From the NCBI RefSeq assembly GCF_014201735.1, contig NZ_JACHFE010000001.1, positions 496,001 to 560,000 of the forward strand: 64,000 nucleotides of DNA. The letters are read 5' to 3'. The stretch comes from Marinobacter oulmenensis (lineage in GTDB: Bacteria; Pseudomonadota; Gammaproteobacteria; Pseudomonadales; Oleiphilaceae). Below are positions 47,810-57,800 of this stretch, one piece after another. Position 1 is the stretch's first letter; each line of letters opens with the position of its first letter. The translations under genes were made by a program, and so were the position numbers. The notes under the pieces were generated by a model. That model searched no databases and was not told the origin of the DNA. It saw only the letters and a list, made by a program, of their open reading frames with translations.

Positions 47810-49228
47810 ATGGCCTCCGATAACGCTGCTTCTGCACAGAACATTGAATTGCCCGCTTTTATCTGGGATGACAACCTCATACGCCGCTACGACCTGAGCG
47901 GACCACGGTATACATCCTACCCAACGGCCGTGGAGTTTGACCGTAATTACTCCGTGGAAGACATGGTCAAAGCGGCGGCCCGCAGCAAGGCCTCCGGTGG
48001 CCCGATTTCGCTGTATACCCACCTGCCGTTCTGTGCCCACCTCTGTTACTACTGCGCCTGTAACAAGGTGATCACCAAGAAACGCGACAAGGCCATGCCT
48101 TACGTTGAGCGCATCCTGAAAGAAGCAGCCATGCAGTCGAAACTGTTTGGCGCGGACCGGCCGGTACAGCAGTTGCATTGGGGCGGCGGCACGCCCACCT
48201 TCCTGCCGGAGCAGGAAATGCGCATGTTGATGTCGGGTTATGCCGAGCACTTCAACCTGCAATCCGGGGATGACCGGGACTACAGTGTCGAGATCGACCC
48301 CCGTGAGGTGGACGACCACACCCTGGCTACCCTCTGGGATATCGGCTTCAACCGGATCAGCCTCGGCGTCCAGGACGTCAATCCTGTGGTGCAGAAGGCG
48401 GTGAACCGGGTACAGCCCCGGGATATGACCGAAGCGGTGCTGAACGAATCCCGCCGTCTTGGCTTCCGTTCCATCAGTCTCGACCTGATCTACGGCCTGC
48501 CGCACCAGACCCCGGAGAGTTTTGCCGACACCCTGGAAGCGGTGCTGGAGATGTCGCCGGACCGGCTGTCGATTTTCAGTTATGCGCACCTGCCGGATCG
48601 TTTCTATCCGCAGACCCGCATTCAGGCAGACACCCTGCCGACACCGCAGCAGAAACTGACCATCCTGCACAATACCATCAACCGGCTGTTGGAAGCCGGC
48701 TATGAATACATCGGTATGGATCACTTTGCCAAGCCGGATGACAGCCTGGCGGTGGCCCAGCGCGAAGGCCGGCTACACCGGAATTTCCAGGGCTACACCA
48801 CTCATTCCGACTGTGACCTGGTGTCCCTGGGCGTGTCGGCCATTGGTCAGACCGACGATGCCTACTTCCAGAACAACCATGACCTGGAAGCCTGGGAAAA
48901 GTCCATCGACGCCGGCCAGTTGGCCATTATCCGTGGCGTGGGGCTGACTCGTGATGACCGTATCCGCCGTTGGGTGATTGGCCAGTTGATCTGCCAGTTC
49001 CGTCTGGACCGCCAGCAGTTTGTGGATCAGTGGGACGAGGATTTCGACGCTTACTTCGCCGATGAGCTCAAGCGCCTGAAGCCGATGATGGAAGATGAGC
49101 TGATCGGCGATGACGGGCGGATTCTGCAGGTTCAGCCCGCCGGTCGGCTGCTGATCCGGGCTATCTGCCAGATCTTCGATCTCTACCGCAAAGAAGGCGC
49201 CAGCCAGCGTTTCTCCCGCATTATCTGA
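47810..49228 (+). CDS. hemN: Oxygen-independent coproporphyrinogen III oxidase HemN
   Basis: 472 aa. Radical SAM enzyme making protoporphyrinogen IX anaerobically. The CX3CX2C cluster motif is FCAHLCYYCACNKVI, followed by WGGGTPTFLPEQEM. GPRYTSYPTAVEFD is the N-terminal HemN signature that distinguishes it from HemW. ATG at 47810 (MASDNAA). Supplies haem for cd1 and NOR under low oxygen; an FNR-like box is upstream. Confidence 0.95.
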   Translation: MASDNAASAQNIELPAFIWDDNLIRRYDLSGPRYTSYPTAVEFDRNYSVEDMVKAAARSKASGGPISLYTHLPFCAHLCYYCACNKVITKKRDKAMPYVERILKEAAMQSKLFGADRPVQQLHWGGGTPTFLPEQEMRMLMSGYAEHFNLQSGDDRDYSVEIDPREVDDHTLATLWDIGFNRISLGVQDVNPVVQKAVNRVQPRDMTEAVLNESRRLGFRSISLDLIYGLPHQTPESFADTLEAVLEMSPDRLSIFSYAHLPDRFYPQTRIQADTLPTPQQKLTILHNTINRLLEAGYEYIGMDHFAKPDDSLAVAQREGRLHRNFQGYTTHSDCDLVSLGVSAIGQTDDAYFQNNHDLEAWEKSIDAGQLAIIRGVGLTRDDRIRRWVIGQLICQFRLDRQQFVDQWDEDFDAYFADELKRLKPMMEDELIGDDGRILQVQPAGRLLIRAICQIFDLYRKEGASQRFSRII

Positions 49229-49238
49229 TTGCCTTTCT

Positions 49239-49280
49239 CGTGGCGCCGGCCAGGTCAGCCGACCTTGCGCTGGCGCCACG
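49239..49280. other. Nested hairpin between convergent hemN and GGDEF-EAL genes
   Basis: CGTGGCGCC (49239-49247) pairs with GGCGCCACG (49272-49280), and inside it AGGTC pairs with GACCT (49252-49256, 49261-49265). It covers the 3' end of the leftward gene (stop at 49255). No T run on either side, so a factor-independent terminator is doubtful. Confidence 0.55.
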
Positions 49281-51993
49281 CTGGCGGTGTCTGCCAGCCC
49301 TGTAACCAGCCTGCCACTTCCCCGGCGGGCATCGGGCGGGCAATGCCGTAACCCTGACCGTGGAAACAGCCGAGTTCGATCAGCTCACAGCCCTGGTCGA
49401 TGGTCTCGACCCCTTCCGCAATGACCTCGAACCCGAACGCACGGGCCAGGCCGATAATGCCTTTGACAATGGCGAGATTGCCCCGGCCGGCGTCCATATC
49501 CCGGACGAAACTCTGGTCGATTTTCAGGGTGTCGGCTGGCAGCCGTTTCAGGTAGTCGAGCGCGGCATAGCCGGTGCCAAAGTCATCCAGCGAGACCTTG
49601 ACCCCCAGTTTGCGGCATTCGGCAAGCACCGTCGCCGCCCGGTCGATGTCATTGATGGCAGCGCTTTCCAGCACTTCCAGCTCCAGTCGTGACGGATCGA
49701 AGCCAGGGTGGTGGCGGAGGTGCCGTTTGAGGCTGGCAATAAAATCCGGGGCCAGCAGTTGGGTCGCGTTGATGTTGACGCTCACGCCGGTTGTCAGGCC
49801 CTCACTCTGCCACCGTTGAACCTGATCAATCGCCATTTCAATGACCCGGTCGCCGATGGCGATGGATATCGGGTGCAGCTCCACCGCAGGCAGGAAGTCT
49901 CCCGGTGATACCATTCCGTGGTCCGGGTCCTGCCAGCGTAGCAGGGCTTCAACGCCCAGCAGCCGACCGGTCAGCATATCCACCTTGGGCTGGTAGTGCA
50001 GTTGCAGTTCGTCGTTGGCCAGGGCTCTTTCAAGCCGTTGCAGCAGGTCTGAAAAGTCGCTCTGGTTTCGTCCGTGGGCCGGATCGAACCAGCTGAGCCT
50101 GGCCCGACCATTATGCTTGGACTGATGCAGGGCTTCGGTGGCGTGGCGGATCAGAGTGTCAGCGTCGGCGTTATCGTCGGGGAAACCGGTGGCGCCGATG
50201 CTGGTGGTCAGCGCGGCGGTATGACCGTTGAATTCAATGGGGGCGGACAGCTCATCCAGCAGCCGCTCCATCAGCATCTGTCCTTCGGTGAGGCTGCCCA
50301 GTTGCTCGACAACCACCAGAAATTCGTCGCCGCCAATCCGGGCCAGGGTGTCGGAATCCCGGATCATGCCGCGCAGGCGTTTGGCGATGCGTTCAATCAG
50401 AACATCGCCGGAGGCATGGGTGTATTGCTCGTTGATGGTGCTGAAATGGTCCAGGTCCAGAGCTGCGACGATAATCTGGGTGCCGGTGCGCCTGGCCAGC
50501 GTCAGGGCATGGTCCAGGCGGTCCCGGAGCAGGATCTGATTGGGCAGGCCAGTTAACGGGTCGTGGTAGGCCCGGTATTCCAGCTGACGCTGGTGCTCCA
50601 GTGCGCGGTCAGTGATGTCGGAGGAGACCGCCACGTAGTTTTCGATGTTGCCCTGGCGGTTGCGAATAGCGCTGATGGTGGTCAGCTCGGCAAAAAACTC
50701 CCCGTTTTTCCGGCGGTTCCAGATTTCTCCCTGCCACGTGCCTTCGGAATTTAGCTGCTGCCAGAGTTCCCGGTAGAAGGACTTGTCCTGGCGGCCGGAC
50801 TGGAGCATGTTCGGGTTCTGTCCCAGCACTTCTTCCCGGCTGTAGCCGGTGTTGCGTTCAAAGGCATCATTGATCTCAATGATCCGGGCCTGCTGGTCGG
50901 TCACGGTAATCCGGTCATGGGTATGCTCGAACACCGCCTGGGACAGCAGCAGGCGCCAGTGGGTCTGGCGGAAGATCAGGATGGCGAAGGTCATGCAGGC
51001 CAGCAGCGTCAGCGGTGATATCAGCAGATAGCGCCAGAGTTCCTCGGTGGCCGAAAACATCAGGTCATCGGTGAGCGTATGGATGTCATCGGCGAGCAGG
51101 GATTCCACCTGGGTCAGGCGGTCCATCCGGGCTGTTTGCCAGGTAAACCACTGTCGGGGCGAGACGTCGGTGTTGTCCAGGATGGGGCCTGAAATCTCAA
51201 GCAGCCTGTCCCGAAACCGGATGGCAGGGGAAGCGGCCGTCAGGCCGGTATACCGGGAAGTGTTGCTCAGTTGGTGCGATAGCTGGTTCTGGACGCTTGC
51301 CTGTCTTGCCAGCAGCGTCTGCAGCTGTGCACGGTTCTCTTCGGTCAGTGCTCCGGACAGCAGTGCCCGGGTAATGAGCAATCGCTCCTGCCCCAACAAC
51401 TCCTTGAGCTGTTTGATGATGAAGTAGGCATGCAGCTTGCGACCAAGCTGGTTGTCGCTGGGCATGCCTGATAGCCGTCCGGTCAGGTTGTTCAGTTCCT
51501 GCACAAGGTTGCTGAAATACACACTGATGTGCTCGGCTGTCGCCAGTTGCCGATCGATGTCATTTCTCAGTGCCCGTAGCTGGAGCAGGGATTCGCTTAA
51601 GGCCCTGAGGTCGCTCAGATAGGGCGTGGCGGACGCACGGGTAGTCGACTGGTCCAGTGCCTGGCGCAGGGAATTGAACACCTCGTCGGTGGCCGTCCGG
51701 GCCTGGTTCAGTTCCGTTCGGATAGCCGGGGACGCCTGTTCTGCGAAGATGACGCTCAGGCCCCGTTCCAGCTGAAGGTGGCCGGCGAGACGGCCGGATT
51801 CAATGGCGAGATCGGTATAGTGCTCCATTCGCGCCATGTCACGGGTGGTTTGATAACGTTCAACCCCGCTGGAGACCGACATCCACACGACGGCAATGAC
51901 CAGAGGCGTGAATGCCAGCACAAAGCGAACCGACAGGGGCAGTCGGTCAAACTCTTTGAATGCTCTTTCCAACCAGGGGGTGCGTTCGCTCAA
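49255..51993 (-). CDS. NIT-PAS-GGDEF-EAL cyclic-di-GMP signalling protein
   Basis: 912 aa. TM1 (FVLAFTPLVIAVVWMSVSSG), a periplasmic NIT-type domain at about 45-310 (HLQLERGLSVIFAE and LGQERLLITRALLSGAL), TM2, then PAS (about 360-470, GYSREEVLGQNPNMLQSG). GGDEF is intact (RIGGDEFLVVV) and EAL is intact (GVEALLRWQDP, DDFGTGYAALDYL), so it may both make and degrade c-di-GMP. Start is TTG at 51993; a stop codon two codons upstream rules out an earlier in-frame start. It follows the chemoreceptor gene by 16 bp. Confidence 0.9.
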   Translation of the reverse strand: MSERTPWLERAFKEFDRLPLSVRFVLAFTPLVIAVVWMSVSSGVERYQTTRDMARMEHYTDLAIESGRLAGHLQLERGLSVIFAEQASPAIRTELNQARTATDEVFNSLRQALDQSTTRASATPYLSDLRALSESLLQLRALRNDIDRQLATAEHISVYFSNLVQELNNLTGRLSGMPSDNQLGRKLHAYFIIKQLKELLGQERLLITRALLSGALTEENRAQLQTLLARQASVQNQLSHQLSNTSRYTGLTAASPAIRFRDRLLEISGPILDNTDVSPRQWFTWQTARMDRLTQVESLLADDIHTLTDDLMFSATEELWRYLLISPLTLLACMTFAILIFRQTHWRLLLSQAVFEHTHDRITVTDQQARIIEINDAFERNTGYSREEVLGQNPNMLQSGRQDKSFYRELWQQLNSEGTWQGEIWNRRKNGEFFAELTTISAIRNRQGNIENYVAVSSDITDRALEHQRQLEYRAYHDPLTGLPNQILLRDRLDHALTLARRTGTQIIVAALDLDHFSTINEQYTHASGDVLIERIAKRLRGMIRDSDTLARIGGDEFLVVVEQLGSLTEGQMLMERLLDELSAPIEFNGHTAALTTSIGATGFPDDNADADTLIRHATEALHQSKHNGRARLSWFDPAHGRNQSDFSDLLQRLERALANDELQLHYQPKVDMLTGRLLGVEALLRWQDPDHGMVSPGDFLPAVELHPISIAIGDRVIEMAIDQVQRWQSEGLTTGVSVNINATQLLAPDFIASLKRHLRHHPGFDPSRLELEVLESAAINDIDRAATVLAECRKLGVKVSLDDFGTGYAALDYLKRLPADTLKIDQSFVRDMDAGRGNLAIVKGIIGLARAFGFEVIAEGVETIDQGCELIELGCFHGQGYGIARPMPAGEVAGWLQGWQTPPAWRQRKVG

Positions 51994-52009
51994 ATTCAGT
52001 TATCCGGCC

Positions 52010-54040
52010 TCAAGGGTTTTTCTGGCTGACCTTGAACTCATTGGCCAGATCCTGCAGCTGGCGGGCCAGTCTGGCCTGCTCTTCGGTCACTTGTGTGATT
52101 TCCTGGGAGCTGGTCAGTGACAGTATGGCGACTTCGCTGACCGACTCCATGTTACCAGCCAGTTCCCGGGTGACTGCAACCTGTTCCTCCGAGGCGGTCG
52201 CGATGTGGCTGGCCATATCGGAGATGGAACCGACATCGTTGAGGATGTCGGCGAAGGCCTGTTCCATGTCCCGGGCCTGATCGCAGGTCTCATCCGCCAG
52301 CCTTTGGCTGGCGATGATGGAGCGGCTGGCGTTTTCTGTCACTTCCCTGAAACCGTTGATGATTTCTTCAATCCGTGTGGTGGAATCGTGGGTCTGTTGT
52401 GCCAGGGTTCTCACTTCGTCTGCCACCACTGCAAAGCCGCGGCCGTGTTCTCCGGCCCTCGCTGCCTCAATGGCCGCATTCAGGGCCAGCAGATTGGTCT
52501 GGTCGGCTACTTTTCGGATGACATCCACGACGTCGCTGATGGAGGTGCTGCGTTCCTCCAGTTGCTCGATGACGTGATTGACCTCCTGAACCGAATCCGC
52601 CAGGGATCGGGTTTTCGAGACACTGCTGTGCAGGACCTTCTCCCCGTTCTGGCTTTTTTCGGTAGCGCGATTGGCCGCGTCGGCTACTTCCTGGGTGTTC
52701 TGGGAAATTTCCTCGGAGGTCGTTGTCATTTGCTCGGTAGCGGCAGCCACCTGTTCAATCTGCTCCTGTTGGCGTTTCACCTGAGTGGCGTTCTGGCCAG
52801 CCGTGGAACTGGTCTCTTCGGTGGCCGTGGCCAGTTGGACGCTGGACCGGTCAATCTGCAACAGGGCTGCGCTGAATTTCGAAAACAGGTCATTGATGGC
52901 CTGTGCAATGGTGCCGGTCTCATCGCGACTGGTAACAGGAATGGTATGGGTCAGGTCCTTGGTATCCATGGCCTGCTGCAGGTTACCCAGAAGACTGTTC
53001 ACCTGCCGGTGGATGGCGCGGATGATGACGATCATCAGCAGGATGACCAGCACAATCGCGCCCGTGGCAATCAACGAGGCGAAGACCAGTTCCTGGCGGG
53101 CGCTGTTAACGGAGGTTTCCGCCAACTGGCCAATCTGGTCCAGCAGAGACTGGCGGGTCACGTTCATCGCATCAATACGGTTGGTGGTGGCCTGGAACCA
53201 GTCGCCCGCATCCAGTGCGTACATGCCGGAAACACTGCTGAACAGGGTCTCTCTCTGTTCGGCGATGGCCTGGTGCTCAGGGGTATCATTAAACCTTTCA
53301 ACAAGCCCGCGAACCGTGTTGTTGGATGGCAGCATCGCGGTTGCCGTGTTCATGTAGGCCTGTTGTTGTCCGTCCAGGGAGGCCAGAGTGTCCAGAATGC
53401 CGAGCTTGAAGTCACCACTGCGTATGAGACCTGCGCCAATCGCCCGCTCACGACCAGCTCTTTCTGCGGCTTCAGCCAGGGCCTGGTAGGCGGCAATCCG
53501 GCGGGTGAGCTCAGGATCCGATGCCCGGCGTATCAGAAGCGAGGTGCGATTGATCACTTCCATGATGAGCCCGGTATACCGGGCTGCGGATTCTGCGGTG
53601 GCGAGGTTGCGTTCGCTGACTGATGTCCTGAGGCTGCCAAGGTCTGCCATGGCATCACGGAATTCTCCGATGCTGGCCTGAACCGTGGCGTCGAACGAGG
53701 CGTCGCCAAGCAGCTTCTCCAGTCCCTGGCGGTACGCCGTGTAGGCCTGATCGGTCTTCTGCCGCTGCCGGGTAAGGTTATCGCTGGCCTGCTGGGCAGA
53801 GCCGGTATCCTCCCGGCTGGATACGTAAATGGCTGAGCGGCCCCGCTCCCGTTGCAGTTCTTCCACCACCGGGTCGCCAAGCCTGGCCAGACTTACCAGT
53901 GCCTGGAGCTGTTGCATACCGGACAACTGATTGAGGTTGCGTGTAACGCTCTGAGCAGCAAAAAACAGGATGACCAGCAGGGCGGGCAGCACCAGGGTGA
54001 TCAGTTTGCCGCGCATCGACAGATTGTTCAGGAGATTCAT
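52010..54040 (-). CDS. NIT-domain methyl-accepting chemotaxis protein
   Basis: 676 aa. TM1 ([20 protein letters not shown]), NIT ligand domain about 45-300 ([32 protein letters not shown]), TM2 near 320-340, HAMP, then the cytoplasmic signalling tip with [20 protein letters not shown] and [12 protein letters not shown]. No C-terminal pentapeptide for CheR tethering. NIT domains are proposed nitrate/nitrite sensors. Likely operon with the downstream GGDEF-EAL gene. The 283-bp gap to ubiU (54041-54323) holds a GTAAC/GTTAC hairpin and the box at 54252. Confidence 0.92.
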   Translation of the reverse strand: MNLLNNLSMRGKLITLVLPALLVILFFAAQSVTRNLNQLSGMQQLQALVSLARLGDPVVEELQRERGRSAIYVSSREDTGSAQQASDNLTRQRQKTDQAYTAYRQGLEKLLGDASFDATVQASIGEFRDAMADLGSLRTSVSERNLATAESAARYTGLIMEVINRTSLLIRRASDPELTRRIAAYQALAEAAERAGRERAIGAGLIRSGDFKLGILDTLASLDGQQQAYMNTATAMLPSNNTVRGLVERFNDTPEHQAIAEQRETLFSSVSGMYALDAGDWFQATTNRIDAMNVTRQSLLDQIGQLAETSVNSARQELVFASLIATGAIVLVILLMIVIIRAIHRQVNSLLGNLQQAMDTKDLTHTIPVTSRDETGTIAQAINDLFSKFSAALLQIDRSSVQLATATEETSSTAGQNATQVKRQQEQIEQVAAATEQMTTTSEEISQNTQEVADAANRATEKSQNGEKVLHSSVSKTRSLADSVQEVNHVIEQLEERSTSISDVVDVIRKVADQTNLLALNAAIEAARAGEHGRGFAVVADEVRTLAQQTHDSTTRIEEIINGFREVTENASRSIIASQRLADETCDQARDMEQAFADILNDVGSISDMASHIATASEEQVAVTRELAGNMESVSEVAILSLTSSQEITQVTEEQARLARQLQDLANEFKVSQKNP

Positions 54041-54251
54041 CGACTGAGCCTCTTTACCGATTTTGCGGGGGATTATGAATACATCAGGGTCGTTGGTGTA
54101 TCGGCGGTTTGGGGTAAATGTTGAGGTAGTTCATACCCTGTAACGCTTTGTTACCAGGCCATATCATGCTGATTGGACTGGTAATATTCCCAGGTAAGGG
54201 AAAATGCGTAGGGTACTACCATATGGGTAGCAATGACTTTCCCGCTTTCCG

Positions 54252-54265
54252 CTGACGAAGGTCAA
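54252..54265 (+). promoter_or_regulatory. FNR-like box upstream of ubiU
   Basis: CTGAC-GAAG-GTCAA, 9 of 10 to TTGAC-N4-GTCAA, but only 7 of 10 to the FNR optimum. Located 59-72 bp upstream of the ubiU ATG. FNR control of ubiUV is known in E. coli, so the position is plausible. Confidence 0.4.
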
Positions 54266-54323
54266 GGAGAGGTAGGGGCGGTATGGTTATGGTGCTGGCA
54301 GTTTTTGTAACCCGGAGAACGTC

Positions 54324-55319
54324 ATGGAACTTGTCTGCCCCGCCGGCAGTCTGCCAGCCCTGAAAACCGCCGTGGATAACGGCGCTGATGCCGTTTACCT
54401 TGGCTTTCGTGACAGCACAAACGCGCGCCAGTTTGCCGGCCTGAACTTCAACGACAAGCGCGCTGCCGAGGGTATCCAGTATGCCCATAACCATGGCAGC
54501 CGGGTGTTCTGCGCCATCAATACCTATCCCCAGCCGGATGGTTGGGAACAGTGGAAAGCGGCAGTGGACCGGGCTGCCGCTCTGGGTGTCGACGCCATTA
54601 TCCTGGCCGACATGGGGCTGCTGGATTACGCCGCCAACCGCTACCCGGACATGGCCCGCCATCTCTCGGTACAGGGTTCCGCGACCAGTTACGAGGCGCT
54701 TTCCTTTTATAAGGACAATTTCGGTATTCGCCGTGCGGTGCTGCCCCGGGTGCTGTCTCTGGATCAGGTTCGGGGCGTGGCCCGTCAAAGTCCGGTGGAA
54801 CTGGAGGTCTTTGCCTTCGGCAGCCTGTGCATCATGGCCGAGGGCCGGTGCTATCTGTCCTCCTACCTGACTGATGAATCCCCGAACACCCGGGGCGCCT
54901 GTTCTCCGGCCAAGGCCGTGCGCTGGCAGGAAACGCCCCGGGGGCTGGAGTCCCGTCTGAACGACGTGCTGATTGACCGCTATGGTCCCGGTGAACCGGC
55001 TGGCTACCCGACCCTGTGCAAGGGCCGGTTCGAGGTTGGCGGCAGCGTCTATCACGCCATTGAGGAGCCGGTGAGCCTGAACACCATGGACCTGTTGCCG
55101 GAACTGCAGTCACTGGGCATCAGTGCCGTGAAGATCGAGGGCCGCCAGCGCAGCCCCGCCTATATTGCCGATGTGGCTCGCACCTGGCGTCAGGCGCTGG
55201 ACAGCCTGGGCCGGGCCCCGGAGGAATACGCCGTGAAAGATGCCTGGCGCAGCACGTTGTCGGGGCTCTCCGAGGGAGGCCTGACCACCCTCGGGGCCTA
55301 TCACCGCAAGTGGAAATAA
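54324..55319 (+). CDS. ubiU: UbiU, O2-independent ubiquinone hydroxylation protein
   Basis: 331 aa U32 family. MELVCPAGSLPALKTAVDNG is the family start. Four cluster cysteines are in GSLCIMAEGRCYLSSY, NTRGACSPAKA and YPTLCKGRF. IKIEGRQRSP-type motif present (VKIEGRQRSPAY). Forms a heterodimer with UbiV that hydroxylates ubiquinone precursors without O2, using prephenate. CGGAG precedes the ATG. ubiV follows by 13 bp. Confidence 0.92.
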   Translation: MELVCPAGSLPALKTAVDNGADAVYLGFRDSTNARQFAGLNFNDKRAAEGIQYAHNHGSRVFCAINTYPQPDGWEQWKAAVDRAAALGVDAIILADMGLLDYAANRYPDMARHLSVQGSATSYEALSFYKDNFGIRRAVLPRVLSLDQVRGVARQSPVELEVFAFGSLCIMAEGRCYLSSYLTDESPNTRGACSPAKAVRWQETPRGLESRLNDVLIDRYGPGEPAGYPTLCKGRFEVGGSVYHAIEEPVSLNTMDLLPELQSLGISAVKIEGRQRSPAYIADVARTWRQALDSLGRAPEEYAVKDAWRSTLSGLSEGGLTTLGAYHRKWK

Positions 55320-55332
55320 GGTTCTGCCAATC

Positions 55333-56223
55333 ATGATGAAACTATCACTGGGCCCGATTCTGTGGTTCTGGTCCAAACAGACCGTATTTGATTTCTACGG
55401 CAAGGCGGCCGACTGGCCGGTGGATACGATTTACCTGGGCGAGGCTGTCTGCTCCCGGCGCCGGGAGCTCAAGCCCGATGACTGGTTTGCCTTGGCGCGG
55501 GACCTCAAGGCCTGCGGCAAGGAGGTGGTGCTGTCGACCCAGACCCTGATCGAGTCGGAAGCAGACCTGCGGCGCCTGCGCCGGATCTGCGAGCAGGATG
55601 ACTTCCTGGTGGAGGCCAATGACCAGAGTGCATTACAGGTTGCAGCCCGCAACGGTATTCCGTTTGTGACCGGGCCATCCATGAATATTTACAATGTTGC
55701 CACCCTGAAAGTGCTGGCGCGTCAGGGGCTCAAAGGCTGGAACCTGCCTGTTGAGCTGGGCAAGGAAACCCTGGGCCAACTGATCGACGGAATACGGGAT
55801 GAAGGGCTGGATCTGCCCGCAGAAGTCTTCGCGTGGGGCTTTCTGCCCCTGGCCTGGTCGTCCCGGTGCTTTACCGCCCGGCACTACAACCTGCCCAAGG
55901 ACAACTGCGAGTTCCGCTGCCTGCAGCACCCGGACGGCCTGGAGCTGAGGTCACGGGAATCCCGCGAACTGTTCCGCCTGAACGGTATTTCCACGCTCTC
56001 CGGCGCCCGCTATGACCTGATGCGCGAAATGCCCGAGATGGAGCGCATGGGCGTCAACACTGTCAGGCTGAGCCCCGAGCACCAGGGCATGGAGGCAGTG
56101 GTCCGGCGTTTTGATCAGGTGCGCCGGGGCGAGGTGCCACAGACCGATCCATTACAGCTGGTTGAGGCACCGCCCTGTAACGGCTACTGGTACGGCAGGC
56201 CGGGAATGGATCTGGTCGGCTGA
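55333..56223 (+). CDS. ubiV: UbiV, O2-independent ubiquinone hydroxylation protein
   Basis: 296 aa U32 family, shorter than UbiU. IYLGEAVCSRRRELKPDDWF, the cysteines in SSRCFTARHYNLPKDNCEF and RCLQHPDG ligate its [4Fe-4S] cluster. Partner of UbiU. No ubiT (SCP2 lipid-binding partner) is adjacent here; it may be elsewhere in the genome. Confidence 0.9.
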   Translation: MMKLSLGPILWFWSKQTVFDFYGKAADWPVDTIYLGEAVCSRRRELKPDDWFALARDLKACGKEVVLSTQTLIESEADLRRLRRICEQDDFLVEANDQSALQVAARNGIPFVTGPSMNIYNVATLKVLARQGLKGWNLPVELGKETLGQLIDGIRDEGLDLPAEVFAWGFLPLAWSSRCFTARHYNLPKDNCEFRCLQHPDGLELRSRESRELFRLNGISTLSGARYDLMREMPEMERMGVNTVRLSPEHQGMEAVVRRFDQVRRGEVPQTDPLQLVEAPPCNGYWYGRPGMDLVG

Positions 56224-56259
56224 TTGAAAATTGAACGGTAACCGTTTTCATCCGCGTAA

Positions 56260-56278
56260 TTTGATAAGAATCATTATT
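56260..56278 (+). promoter_or_regulatory. Fur-like box upstream of the iron-uptake operon
   Basis: TTTGATAAGAATCATTATT matches 13 of 19 positions of the Fur consensus GATAATGATAATCATTATC. It lies 51-69 bp upstream of the ftrD-like ATG. The subset TTGAT-AAGA-ATCAT also looks like an FNR box (9 of 10), but iron uptake downstream makes Fur the better reading. Confidence 0.55.
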
Positions 56279-56328
56279 GATAGACCTTATCTGGAGTAGT
56301 TTAGGCATGGTTGATCCAGGGAGATGCC

Positions 56329-57762
56329 ATGCAACCTATTCCCGCCACGAACGTTACCGAGCCGGCCAGTCCCCGTCGCTTCAGTATTGACACGGCACCG
56401 GTTACGGAGAGCCCGGCCACCGAGCACATGCTGGCTCGTCTGCGGCCCTGGCTGCCCTGGGTACACCTGGCGATGTTCGTGGTGTTCCTGGCGGTGCTGG
56501 TGGTGCCGGTTTATCTGCCCGAGTCTTCCGAACAGGCCACCTTCCTTGATGACGGCCGCGTGCTGGCCAACTACCTGCTCTGGGGCGTCTGGTTTCCGCT
56601 GGTGTTTTTCTCGGTCGTGGTGACCGGCCGGAGTTGGTGCGGCTTTCTCTGCCCGATGGGCGCCGCTTCGGAACTCGTCAACCGGCATGGCCTGCAGCGC
56701 CGGACCCCGGCCTGGATTCGCTGGCCGGGCACGCCCATCCTCAGTTTTATCGTCATTACCCTGTTAGGGCAGACGACTGGCGTCCGTGATCACCCGGAAG
56801 CCGCCCTGGAAATCTTCGGCGGCACCTTCCTGCTGGCCATTCTGGTGGGCTGGCTTTGGGGCCGGAACAAGCGGGTCTGGTGCCGGCACCTGTGCCCCAT
56901 CGGCCTGCTGCTTGGTGTCTTTGCCCGACTGGGCGCGGTCCAGCTCTCCCCCCGCAAGCGAAAAGACGGCCCCGATGCGCTGACCGACAAGACCATCTGC
57001 CCCACCTATATTGACCTGCCCCGCAAACGTGCCGCCCGGCATTGCATTGAATGCATGCGCTGCATCCTGCCCGGGCATCAGGCGGGGCTGGCGGTGTCTT
57101 TCCGCCGCCCCGGGCAGGAACTGGAATCGATCCGCAAGCATGCGCCCGACGGCTGGGAAACCCTGTTTATCTTCCTGGGCGCAGGGATTGCCCTGGGTGG
57201 TTTCCTTTGGCTGGTATTGCCTTTCTACAACGTCTGGCGTCAGGCCCTGGGTACCTGGTTCATCGAGCAGGGCCAGTACTGGATTGGCGAACCCGGTCCG
57301 GCCTGGCTGATGAGCGTGCACCCCGAACGGCGGGAGGTGTTCCGCTGGCTCGACTTCTTCATGATCACCGGCACCATGATGACGGTCATGGTGCTGTCCG
57401 CTCTGGTCCTTGGCGCCGCTTCCTGGGGCAGCGCCCTGATCGCGAGATGGCTTGGGGGTGCGCCCCAGTTGTTTCGCGCCACCGTGCAGATTGGCTATAG
57501 CCAGGCCCCCGTTGCCCTGATGGCCCTGATGATCGGGCTGGCCACCGAGTTGTTCACGCCTTTCCTGCGGCTGGGGATGGCCCCGGCAGTGGTGAATGAT
57601 GTGAAGGCGGCCATGATTCTGCTGGGCTGGTTCTGGAGCCTCTGGCTGGCCTGGCGGATTCTGGCTGGTCTGGGCGTTGACCGGGGGCGTGTCTGGGCCG
57701 TCCTGCCAGCGGCCATGGGCAGCAGTGCCATGGCGGCGGCCTGGTGGATGGCCGTGCTTTGA
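56329..57762 (+). CDS. FtrD-like membrane 4Fe-4S polyferredoxin of ferrous iron uptake
   Basis: 477 aa, about eight membrane helices. Twin NosR/NapH-type clusters: SWCGFLCPMGAASELV and VWCRHLCPIGLLLGVF, then a CIECMRCILPGHQAGL region with a reduced number of Cys. In FtrABCD/P19-FTR1 systems this membrane ferredoxin is the electron partner of the transporter. Starts at 56329 (MQPIPATN) with GGGAG upstream; the ORF's TTG at 56311 is weaker. First gene of four. Confidence 0.85.
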   Translation: MQPIPATNVTEPASPRRFSIDTAPVTESPATEHMLARLRPWLPWVHLAMFVVFLAVLVVPVYLPESSEQATFLDDGRVLANYLLWGVWFPLVFFSVVVTGRSWCGFLCPMGAASELVNRHGLQRRTPAWIRWPGTPILSFIVITLLGQTTGVRDHPEAALEIFGGTFLLAILVGWLWGRNKRVWCRHLCPIGLLLGVFARLGAVQLSPRKRKDGPDALTDKTICPTYIDLPRKRAARHCIECMRCILPGHQAGLAVSFRRPGQELESIRKHAPDGWETLFIFLGAGIALGGFLWLVLPFYNVWRQALGTWFIEQGQYWIGEPGPAWLMSVHPERREVFRWLDFFMITGTMMTVMVLSALVLGAASWGSALIARWLGGAPQLFRATVQIGYSQAPVALMALMIGLATELFTPFLRLGMAPAVVNDVKAAMILLGWFWSLWLAWRILAGLGVDRGRVWAVLPAAMGSSAMAAAWWMAVL

Positions 57763-57800
57763 GCCTTTTCAATTTTGTCTGAACCGGAACGGAGAGTCTG

